Source: UBA1930 sp044348985 (lineage in GTDB: Bacteria; Bacteroidota; Bacteroidia; Chitinophagales; Chitinophagaceae). From it: a stretch of DNA of 64,000 nt. The notes beneath the pieces were generated by a model. It was given only the letters and a program-made list of their open reading frames with translations. It had not been told where the DNA came from and made no database searches. Both the position numbers and the translations under genes were made by a program. Below, in pieces: positions 8,094 to 14,970 of this stretch; the first letter of the stretch is position 1, and every line of letters starts with the position of its first letter. The stretch lies in assembly GCA_044348985.1 (NCBI GenBank), contig JBIKRV010000014.1, positions 28,749 through 92,748 of the forward strand, read 5' to 3'.

Positions 8094-9104
8094 CTAAAAT
8101 TCTATCATCGCTTTAATTACTCCAGTTTCGGGGTTTAGCCAGCTTTCGAAAGTGCTTTGTACTGCATCGAATTTTACACGATGTGTAATATACGTTGTTG
8201 GCTTAACCAACCCTTTTTTCATGCTTGCAATTACATGATCAAAATCTACTTTAGTGGCATTTCTACTACTCATTAAAGTACTTTCTCTTTTATGAAACTC
8301 AGGATGGTTAAAACTAATATCGCCTTTTTGTAACCCCACTAAAACATATCGTCCTCCATGCCCTAAATATTGAAATGCATTGTTGATAGCTTTTAAACTT
8401 CCGGTTGCATCTATGATAACTGTTGGCATATCGCTATTGGTAATTGCTTGTAGCTTTTCTACTACATTTTCGTTGAGAGGGTTGATGGTAAAATCTACCT
8501 GTAATTTTTCTTTACAAAAGTTAAGCCTATCGTTATTAACATCCATTGCAATTACTTTACCACCAGCAATTTTTGCAAATTCCATTGTACCTAAGCCAAT
8601 AGGACCAGCACCAACCACCAATACATATTCGCCAGTAACAACTCCTGCCCTTCTTACGCCATGTGCACCAATGGCCAATGGTTCTACCAGTGCCAATTCA
8701 TCGAATCCTAAATCTTTGCTTTTTAACAATGCATAGTTTGGAACAGTAACATATTCTCTCATTCCTCCATCAACGTGTACGCCAAAAACATTAATGCTTG
8801 CACAACAATTTTCTTTACCCATTCTGCAGGCAATGCATGTGCCACAATAGAAATAAGGAATAATGGTTGTTGCTTCTCCATTTGTAAAACCTTCGGCTGT
8901 TGTTTCAACAATTGTGGCTGCTAATTCATGCCCCAATATTCTTGGATAATTGAAAAAAGGTTGAGTGCCTTCGTAAGCATGTAAATCAGTTCCACAAATA
9001 CCAATGCGTTCTATTCTTAACAACGTTTCTCCTTCTTTTGCAACAGGCATTTCCGCTATTGAATAATCGAATTGATGAGGTGTTGTACAAACAAGCGTTT
9101 TCAT
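8094..9104 (-). CDS. Zinc-dependent alcohol dehydrogenase, L-galactonate-5-dehydrogenase-like
   Basis: This 336-residue medium-chain dehydrogenase has catalytic zinc ligands Cys37 and His59-Glu60 (GICGTD, GHE), a structural zinc set Cys87/90/93/101 and a Rossmann motif VVGAGPIGLG. The motifs PFFNYPRILGHE and FHKRESTLMSSRNAT closely resemble E. coli LgoD/YjjN, which oxidises L-galactonate at C5. It is the last gene of the L-fucose cluster, 139 nt downstream of the fucose dehydrogenase gene. L-fuconate is 6-deoxy-L-galactonate, so fuconate or galactonate is a plausible substrate; this is inference. A lactaldehyde/propanediol role is also possible. An intergenic repeat lies in the gap upstream. 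Confidence 0.8.
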   Translation of the reverse strand: MKTLVCTTPHQFDYSIAEMPVAKEGETLLRIERIGICGTDLHAYEGTQPFFNYPRILGHELAATIVETTAEGFTNGEATTIIPYFYCGTCIACRMGKENCCASINVFGVHVDGGMREYVTVPNYALLKSKDLGFDELALVEPLAIGAHGVRRAGVVTGEYVLVVGAGPIGLGTMEFAKIAGGKVIAMDVNNDRLNFCKEKLQVDFTINPLNENVVEKLQAITNSDMPTVIIDATGSLKAINNAFQYLGHGGRYVLVGLQKGDISFNHPEFHKRESTLMSSRNATKVDFDHVIASMKKGLVKPTTYITHRVKFDAVQSTFESWLNPETGVIKAMIEF

Positions 9105-9186
9105 TTTTTAAATTTTAATCGTTGAGAACGATGAAGAAATAAAAATACAAGTGTAGAAACTTAGAATAGCTGAAAGTTGGACTATA

Positions 9187-9238
9187 GTACAAGTGTGCGA
9201 CGCCACTGAAGCTCAATAGCAATACTAAGGCTGGTAAC
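9187..9238 (+). repeat. Intergenic repeat family, copy 1
   Basis: The core GTGCGACGCCACTGAAGC starts at 9195 and is followed by TCAATAGCAATACTAAGGCT. Over 38 nt it differs from the copy at 39111-39148 at four positions. It is preceded by GTACAA, as in the copies at 21408 and 32661. It lies between two genes of the fucose cluster. Confidence 0.75.
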
Positions 9239-9243
9239 AAAAA

Positions 9244-10266
9244 CTAATCTACTTGATAATGCTCTTCTAACAAACCTTGCTGTTTCATAGCTTGCCAAAA
9301 TTCGTGTGGAATTTGTTTGGTAGCCATTTCAATATTTCCTTTTACTTTATGAGGATGAGAAGTACTTAAAGCTACACTATCAATGCCTGAAATGTGAAAC
9401 CCAAAATTAAAACATGCTTCGGCTGGCATAATATTAAATCTGGTGCACAATGCAAAAAACTGATCTCTCCATGCATATAAGGCTTTTCCTGCTTCATTTT
9501 CTTTATCTACCAATACATAATTATAATAATCTCTGCCTACCAAAAAACCACCATTAAATACTGCAGAATTAATGATAGTTGTTCCTTTTGTATGCAAGAC
9601 TTTCACGAAATCTAATAAATCTTGTGGATGCGATTTCACAGATAAACTATTGGCAAACATGACCCAATCTAAATGAATATCTTTTGAAATACGCTCAATA
9701 GATTTCCAGTTTTTTGCTCCAACACCAACCGAAGAGATTTTTCCTTGAGCTTTTAATTCATTGAGTGCTTTATAGGCTTCTAAAATATCGTTGTAACGTT
9801 TTGCATCATCTGCTGCATCTGTTGCTGCTGCAAGGTATTCGTCAGGATCGTGTATAGATGCCATTTGTGAATCATATTCTCCCAATAATTCATTGCCTTG
9901 CCTAAAACATTCAATGATGCCTTGATAGCTAATTTTTTGAACAGCATCATTTTTTAATTCACGCCAAATGCCTTTTTCGAATGTAGGTTCAGGTGTGGTA
10001 AGTTCGGTTTGATACCAACCCAATTTATTGCTGATGATTACTTTGTCTTTTGGTACACCCAACTCTTTTAAAGCTTTACCCAAAACCTCCAAAGCTAAGC
10101 CAGCTCCATATTTGCCAGCAGTATCAAACATTGCAACACCACCTGGTGCATGTGTAATGCACTCTTTAATGATGGCTAATTTTGTTTCGTAAGGAACTGC
10201 TTCATATAAATTTCCTAAACCACTTGTTCCAAAAATTACAGATGGCAATTGTATTGTTGATGACAT
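9244..10266 (-). CDS. Aldo/keto reductase, probable L-fucose dehydrogenase
   Basis: This 340-residue cytosolic NAD(P)-dependent enzyme should oxidise L-fucose to L-fucono-1,5-lactone, the first step of the non-phosphorylating fucose pathway. The catalytic tetrad of the aldo/keto reductase family is visible as Asp48, Tyr53 (MFDTAGKYG), Lys81 (SNKLGW) and His139 (ASIHDPD). It belongs to the D-threo-aldose 1-dehydrogenase/fucose dehydrogenase group by motif and by context: the lactonase gene ends 9 nt upstream, followed by a mutarotase and FucP. Galactose or arabinose oxidation is a possible side activity. Confidence 0.85.
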   Translation of the reverse strand: MSSTIQLPSVIFGTSGLGNLYEAVPYETKLAIIKECITHAPGGVAMFDTAGKYGAGLALEVLGKALKELGVPKDKVIISNKLGWYQTELTTPEPTFEKGIWRELKNDAVQKISYQGIIECFRQGNELLGEYDSQMASIHDPDEYLAAATDAADDAKRYNDILEAYKALNELKAQGKISSVGVGAKNWKSIERISKDIHLDWVMFANSLSVKSHPQDLLDFVKVLHTKGTTIINSAVFNGGFLVGRDYYNYVLVDKENEAGKALYAWRDQFFALCTRFNIMPAEACFNFGFHISGIDSVALSTSHPHKVKGNIEMATKQIPHEFWQAMKQQGLLEEHYQVD

Positions 10267-10275
10267 AATTGTTAT

Positions 10276-11100
10276 TTAAACATGATAAAACGATGCAGCA
10301 TTGTTACCAAAAAAATCTTGCTGCTCGGCTAAAGAAAAAGTAACAAAATATTGTTGTACTATTTGCAACATTTGCTGATAAGATGCAGCAACCAAACACA
10401 CTGGCCAATCGCTGCCAAACATAATTCTTTTAGTGCCAAATGCTGTTACAACAGCATCTAAATATGGAGTAAAATCTGCTAATTTCCAACTATGATAATC
10501 AGCTTCTGTAACCATTCCACTGATTTTGCAATGTACGTTTTCAAATTGTGCAATTGTTTGGATATCTGCCTTCCATTCATCAATTAAACCTGCTTTGATA
10601 TAGGGTTTTGCAATATGGTCTATCACAAACTGTTGATTGGGATTTTGTTGTACCAATTCTATTGCTACAGGTAAATGTTTTGGGAAGATGAGTATATCGT
10701 AAGTAAAATTGAATTCTTTTAAAGCTGCAATGCCTCTTAAAAAATTAGGTTGCAACATAAAAGAGGGCTCTTCGTCTTGCAACACATGACGAAAGCCTTT
10801 TACGCTATTGAATTGTTTGTAATGGGCTAATCGTTCAATAATTTTTTCTGCTCGTAAATCTATCCAACCAACTACTCCTTTAATAAAATCATTTTCGTTG
10901 GCTAAATCAATTAAAAAATTGGTTTCTGCTTCTGTTTGATCTGCCTGTACAGCAATACATCCATCAACTTTATTTTCCTGTAATACATGACGCAAGTCGG
11001 CTGGTAAAAAATCTTTTCGTATTACAGCCATTGCATCATCAATCCATTCGTGTTGAACAGGATTGTAACGCCAAAAATGTTGATGTGTATCTATTTTCAT
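10276..11100 (-). CDS. Amidohydrolase family, probable L-fuconolactonase
   Basis: This 274-residue TIM-barrel amidohydrolase should open L-fucono-1,5-lactone to L-fuconate. The metal-binding HxH is His6/His8 (DTHQHFW), HIAKP carries a further histidine, and FGSDWPV near the C-terminus holds the conserved Asp. Length and motifs match the COG3618 lactonases. The mutarotase gene ends 5 nt upstream and the fucose dehydrogenase gene begins 9 nt downstream, which makes a tight operon. A related lactone of galactose or rhamnose cannot be excluded from sequence alone. Confidence 0.85.
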   Translation of the reverse strand: MKIDTHQHFWRYNPVQHEWIDDAMAVIRKDFLPADLRHVLQENKVDGCIAVQADQTEAETNFLIDLANENDFIKGVVGWIDLRAEKIIERLAHYKQFNSVKGFRHVLQDEEPSFMLQPNFLRGIAALKEFNFTYDILIFPKHLPVAIELVQQNPNQQFVIDHIAKPYIKAGLIDEWKADIQTIAQFENVHCKISGMVTEADYHSWKLADFTPYLDAVVTAFGTKRIMFGSDWPVCLVAASYQQMLQIVQQYFVTFSLAEQQDFFGNNAASFYHV

Positions 11101-11105
11101 ACAAA

Positions 11106-11438
11106 CTAAACGAGGTTAAATATTTTATTCATTTGTATCCACTTCTCTCCTGCCTTTGCCCAAGGTAAAGCCTGCTGAAATTTCCACATTAATTGCTCCC
11201 ATTCTTGCACTTTAGGATTGGCAGCATCCATGGCCGCTTTCTTAGCTGCATCAAAGGTTTCATCGGTTTCCATAATCATGAACAAACGATTACCTGTACG
11301 ATAAATTTCCAATTGCGTAATTCCAGCTGTTAATATACTTTCTTTAATTTCAGTCCATACATTTTGATGCCAGTGTTCATATTCTGCAATTAATGCAGCA
11401 TCATCTACTAAATCAAGTGCTAAACAATGTCTTGCCAT
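11106..11438 (-). CDS. L-fucose mutarotase (RhaM/DUF718 family)
   Basis: This 110-residue protein belongs to the L-rhamnose mutarotase superfamily and probably interconverts fucose anomers for the dehydrogenase. The YEHWHQNVWTEI segment corresponds to the RRHDEIWPEL region of true RhaM but has diverged, and the C-terminal NSPVS/FYLP signature of RhaM is absent. The open frame extends upstream to 11504 inside fucP, but the ATG at 11438 gives the family N-terminus (MARHCLALDL) and removes a 59-nt overlap, leaving a 7-nt gap. Its place among fucose genes supports fucose over rhamnose. Confidence 0.8.
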   Translation of the reverse strand: MARHCLALDLVDDAALIAEYEHWHQNVWTEIKESILTAGITQLEIYRTGNRLFMIMETDETFDAAKKAAMDAANPKVQEWEQLMWKFQQALPWAKAGEKWIQMNKIFNLV

Positions 11439-11445
11439 AATCAAA

Positions 11446-12768
11446 TTAGTTTTTAGTTTCAACAACTTTATAACCTTTCGATCCAAAAAAGAAAATAACT
11501 GCAAAACATATTAATGGCACTATATAACCCATTTGTATATTACCAGTTACATCACTTATTTTACCAAATATTGGAGGTAAAATAGCTCCACCAACAATTG
11601 ACATAATAATTAAACTGCTACCAAATTTTGTATCACCTCCTAAATCTTTGATACCTAAAGAAAAAATAGTTGGAAACATAATGCTCATAAAAAATGCTAT
11701 ACCAATTACAGCGTAAACAGTAGTTGTTCCTGAAGCATTCATAGCTATTAAACATAAACCAACATTAATGGATGAATAGATAGCCAGTAATATATTTGGC
11801 TGAATGAACTTCATTAAAAGTGTGCCAATAAATCTACCAATCATAAATGCTAATCCACATACAGAAAGGTAATAAGAAAGATAATCTGACTCGGTTGTTT
11901 TGTTTATAAGATGCAACGACGTGAGTATTTTTTCTATAACTTTTATAAAAGCATCTTTGGGCGTATTTGCAGGTATAACTTTTGAAGCAAATAAAATAAA
12001 GAAACTAAATACACAAACCTGAGCACCTACATAGAAAAATTGTGCTGTAACGCCCCATGCTAAATGTTTATGTTTAAACGCATGAAAAATACTTTTACTC
12101 GATTCTTCTTCTCCCCCATCTTTTATTTCTGGTAATTTAGTAAATAAAAAGGCTACAGCTATAAGTAAAATAATACTTCCTAAAATTAGATAGGGTAGTT
12201 TAACAGTTGATGCCTCAGATGCTAAAGCAATTTTTCTTGCTGATTCAGTCATTGCACTCAACTCTGTATCTGTAGCTCCTTTCGCTAATATTAATTTAGC
12301 TCCAATAATAGGTGCCATTGTTGCTGCAAGTCCATTAAATGATTGAGCAAAATTCAAACGTTGTGTTGCAGTTGCAGAATCTCCAAGTAAAGATGCATAA
12401 GGATTTGCAGCAGTTTCTAAAATGGTCAACCCACAAGCTATAATAAATAATGCACCAAGAAAGTATGTATACTGTTGCGTATTTGCTGCTGGAATAAACA
12501 AAAAAGAGCCCAATGCAAACAAAAGAAGACCTGAAATAATACCAGACTTATAGCCATATTTTTTCATAATAAACCCTGCAGGCAAAGCCATAATAAAATA
12601 GGCAATAAAAACTGCAGAATCGACCAATGAGGCTTGTAAAGTTGTTAACGTAAAAGAACGCTTTAAATGTGGAATTAGAATTGGGTCAAGATTATGGGCA
12701 AAACCCCATAAAAAAAATAAAGAAGTAATTAAGATAAACGCAAATAAATAAGGGTTCTTTTTTTCCAT
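11446..12768 (-). CDS. fucP: L-fucose/proton symporter (MFS)
   Basis: This 440-residue, 12-helix major facilitator imports L-fucose. FLWGFAHNLDPILIPHLK near residue 20 and TILETAANPYASLLG near residue 135 match the FucP family. The length equals that of E. coli FucP (438). It is followed by the mutarotase, lactonase and dehydrogenase genes with gaps under 10 nt, and preceded by a terminator after the FAH gene, so a promoter probably sits in the 12769-12857 interval. A related galactose/glucose GluP-type specificity is possible; the context favours fucose. Confidence 0.9.
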   Translation of the reverse strand: MEKKNPYLFAFILITSLFFLWGFAHNLDPILIPHLKRSFTLTTLQASLVDSAVFIAYFIMALPAGFIMKKYGYKSGIISGLLLFALGSFLFIPAANTQQYTYFLGALFIIACGLTILETAANPYASLLGDSATATQRLNFAQSFNGLAATMAPIIGAKLILAKGATDTELSAMTESARKIALASEASTVKLPYLILGSIILLIAVAFLFTKLPEIKDGGEEESSKSIFHAFKHKHLAWGVTAQFFYVGAQVCVFSFFILFASKVIPANTPKDAFIKVIEKILTSLHLINKTTESDYLSYYLSVCGLAFMIGRFIGTLLMKFIQPNILLAIYSSINVGLCLIAMNASGTTTVYAVIGIAFFMSIMFPTIFSLGIKDLGGDTKFGSSLIIMSIVGGAILPPIFGKISDVTGNIQMGYIVPLICFAVIFFFGSKGYKVVETKN

Positions 12769-12825
12769 TTGGCAATGTTTATTTTAAGCGTTGAAAATAA
12801 AATAAGGCGGCTAATGTTATGGTTT

Positions 12826-12853
12826 AATCAGCGAAATCGGTTTCGGCTGATTT
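12826..12853. promoter_or_regulatory. Palindrome in the fucP upstream region
   Basis: AATCAGCGAAA ... TTTCGGCTGATT is an interrupted inverted repeat about 60 nt upstream of the fucP ATG. It could be an operator for the fucose genes or part of a double terminator with the adjacent hairpin. No matching copy was found before the SDR gene. Confidence 0.35.
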
Positions 12854-12857
12854 GCAT

Positions 12858-12891
12858 AAAAAAGGTAAAACCGATTGGCTTTACCTTTTTT
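12858..12891 (-). terminator. Rho-independent terminator after the FAH gene
   Basis: AAAAAAGGTAAA and TTTACCTTTTTT form a 12-bp arm pair around a 10-nt loop. It begins 7 nt downstream of the minus-strand FAH stop and is flanked by T-runs on both strands, so it could work in either direction. It separates the SDR-FAH unit from the fucP operon. Confidence 0.8.
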
Positions 12892-12897
12892 AAGAAT

Positions 12898-13755
12898 CTA
12901 TGCTTTTTTATATGCTACAAATTTTTGTTTGCTTGTTCCCAAGCCATCAATTCCTAATTCAACTATATCGCCATCTTGTAAAAAAATATTAGGCGTAAAC
13001 CCTAAACCCACACCAGCTGGTGTACCTGTACTCACAATATCCCCAGGTAATAAAGTCATAAATTGGCTAATATAAGAAACCAAATAAGGAATATTAAAAA
13101 TCAAATCATCTGTATTACCGTCTTGCATGGTTTTACCATTTAAGGTTAACCATAAACGTAGGTTGTGTGGATCTTTGATCTCATCTTTGGTAACCAACCA
13201 AGGACCAATTGGTGCAAAAGTATCACAGCCTTTTCCCTTATCCCAAGTACCACCACGTTCTAATTGAAACTCACGTTCACTTACATCGTTGTGTAATGCA
13301 TAACCAGCCACATAATCCATGGCTTCGTCAATTTCTACATAGCTTGCTTTCTTTTCTATTACAAAAGCCAACTCAACTTCCCAATCGGTTTTTACCGAAT
13401 TTTTAGGAATGGTTACCTCATCAAAAGGACCTGTAAAAGAAGTAGTAGATTTAAAGAAAATAATTGGTTCTTTTGGTATAGCTGCATTGGTTTCTTTGGC
13501 ATGTTTTGCATAGTTTAAGCCTATACAAACAATCTTTGATGGACGAGCAGTTGGAGCTCCAAGTCTAACACCATCTGGCACTACAGGCAACATACTTTTG
13601 TGTTGCTCTATCATAAATGCCAAATGAGGAATGCCCCCATTTGCAAAAAAATGTTCATTATAATCTTGTATAAAACCACTCACATCATAGTTTTTACCAT
13701 CAATATGTACACCTGGTTTTTCTTTACCAATTTCTCCAAAACGAATTAGTTTCAT
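12898..13755 (-). CDS. Fumarylacetoacetate hydrolase family, probable 2,4-diketo-3-deoxy-L-fuconate hydrolase
   Basis: This 285-residue enzyme should cleave 2,4-diketo-3-deoxy-L-fuconate to pyruvate and L-lactate, the last step of oxidative fucose breakdown. FAH-fold hallmarks are CIGLNYAKHAKE near residue 77, the acidic metal site TDWEVELAFVIEKK near residue 127, and DIVSTGTPAGVG near residue 240. The length (285) matches the enzyme described in Xanthomonas. It lies between the SDR and fucP genes. The same fold also serves acylpyruvases and catechol pathways, so the substrate assignment rests on the neighbours. Confidence 0.85.
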   Translation of the reverse strand: MKLIRFGEIGKEKPGVHIDGKNYDVSGFIQDYNEHFFANGGIPHLAFMIEQHKSMLPVVPDGVRLGAPTARPSKIVCIGLNYAKHAKETNAAIPKEPIIFFKSTTSFTGPFDEVTIPKNSVKTDWEVELAFVIEKKASYVEIDEAMDYVAGYALHNDVSEREFQLERGGTWDKGKGCDTFAPIGPWLVTKDEIKDPHNLRLWLTLNGKTMQDGNTDDLIFNIPYLVSYISQFMTLLPGDIVSTGTPAGVGLGFTPNIFLQDGDIVELGIDGLGTSKQKFVAYKKA

Positions 13756-13767
13756 AAGCCCTGCGTT

Positions 13768-13795
13768 TATGTCATCCTGAGCATAGTCGAAGGAT
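13768..13795. repeat. Palindromic intergenic repeat (TCATCCTGAG ... GAAGGATGA)
   Basis: GTCATCCTGAGCATAGTCG is followed by AAGGATGA. This short imperfect palindrome belongs to a type I recall as widespread between genes of many Bacteroidota. It sits just upstream of the FAH start. Confidence 0.5.
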
Positions 13796-13862
13796 GATGA
13801 TTAAAAATATTTTGTTATCAACTATTGTACTGCTATTGAACTTTTGTTGCAAGGATAGTTTA

Positions 13863-13901
13863 TTATTTTATTTTTTTTTAGTGAAAGAAAATAAAATAAT
13901 C
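13863..13901 (-). terminator. AT-rich hairpin downstream of the SDR gene
   Basis: TTATTTTATTTT and AAAATAAAATAA form a 12-bp all-AT stem. It is downstream of the SDR stop on the minus strand. The low stability makes termination uncertain. Confidence 0.35.
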
Positions 13902-13924
13902 ACCCTTCACCTTTCTGTTCTCTA

Positions 13925-13981
13925 TTCAACAACCCTAATAAACTCTATCACCTTTCAACTTTTTCAACTCCTTTAACTTCC
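13925..13981. repeat. TTCAAC-type pyrimidine tract abutting the SDR stop codon
   Basis: The sequence is built of degenerate TTCAAC units (CTTTCAACTTTTTCAACTCC and so on) and ends exactly at the SDR stop codon. In the mRNA it reads as purine-rich GUUGAA repeats right after UGA. A longer version abuts the stop of the permease gene at 38301. Confidence 0.6.
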
Positions 13982-14743
13982 TCAATTATTCAACGTAACA
14001 AAACCACCATCAATTGGAAAATCACTACCTGTTATAAAAGAAGCTTCATTGCTGCATAAATACAAAATTAACGCAGCCATTTCATCGGGTTTACCCATTC
14101 TGCCAATGGGTTGGCTTTTGGATAATTTCTCAAAAATTTCTGCTTCTCTACCAGGATAGGTTTTTGCAATAAAACCATCTACAAAAGGTGTATGCACCCT
14201 TGCAGGTGATATGCAATTGCAACGAATATTATCATTGATATAATCCTTTGCAACACTTAATGTCATGGCATAAACTGCTCCTTTACTCATGCTATATGCA
14301 AAACGATCAGCTAAGCCAACTTTCGCAGCAATGGAACTAATATTAATAATTGCTCCACCACTTTTTTTCATTAACGGAATGGCAGCATGTAAACAATTAT
14401 AAGTGCCTTTAATATTTACATTGTACACTTTATCAAAATCTGATTCACTAGTATTTTCTGCATTACCTATATGGCTAATGCCTGCACAGTTTACCAAAAC
14501 ATCTACTTTTTCAATTTTTGCAAAAGCTGCAATTACATCATTTTGAATAGCAACGTTTAAAACAATTGCCTCAGCAGCACCTCCATTTTTAATGATTTCA
14601 TCAACCGCTTGTTCTGCATTTTCTGAATTCAAATCAGCCACAAAAACAGTAGCACCCTGTTTAGCTAGAGTTAAAGCCACCGCTTTACCAATGCCACTAC
14701 CAGCTCCTGTTACTACTGCTGTTTTATTATTGAGCGAAAACAT
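13982..14743 (-). CDS. Short-chain dehydrogenase, probable 2-keto-3-deoxy-L-fuconate dehydrogenase
   Basis: This 253-residue NAD-dependent SDR has the glycine motif TGAGSGIGKA near residue 12, VNCAGIS near residue 85 and the catalytic Ser plus YSMSK near residue 150. In oxidative fucose pathways an SDR of this size oxidises 2-keto-3-deoxy-L-fuconate at C4 to the 2,4-diketo acid used by the FAH hydrolase, whose gene lies 226 nt downstream on the same strand. It is the first gene of the fucose block; the 227 nt upstream should carry its promoter. SDR specificity cannot be read from sequence, so the role is contextual. Confidence 0.8.
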   Translation of the reverse strand: MFSLNNKTAVVTGAGSGIGKAVALTLAKQGATVFVADLNSENAEQAVDEIIKNGGAAEAIVLNVAIQNDVIAAFAKIEKVDVLVNCAGISHIGNAENTSESDFDKVYNVNIKGTYNCLHAAIPLMKKSGGAIINISSIAAKVGLADRFAYSMSKGAVYAMTLSVAKDYINDNIRCNCISPARVHTPFVDGFIAKTYPGREAEIFEKLSKSQPIGRMGKPDEMAALILYLCSNEASFITGSDFPIDGGFVTLNN

Positions 14744-14970
14744 AATAACTAATTTAATTTTACTTTAAAATCCAAGAATAATCAAACCCGATTATTAAGC
14801 CCGAAATTATAGCTTCATCAATGATTAAGCTATATACAAATTAACCATTTTTAATAGTAAGTTATCTATCAAAATGCAAATAAGGGCAAAATTGTGCTTA
14901 TATTATATCAATTATAATAAACAAGCACACTGCCCGAATACTGATAATAAAGTCTGTTAGAACCTACTTG

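Noticed and set aside
12775..13075. Plus-strand frames opposite the end of the FAH gene
   Set aside because: They cross a strong terminator and are antisense to a well-supported enzyme.
13794..13976. 60-codon plus-strand frame with a hydrophobic start
   Set aside because: It runs through an AT hairpin and the TTCAAC tract, begins inside a palindromic repeat and resembles no family.
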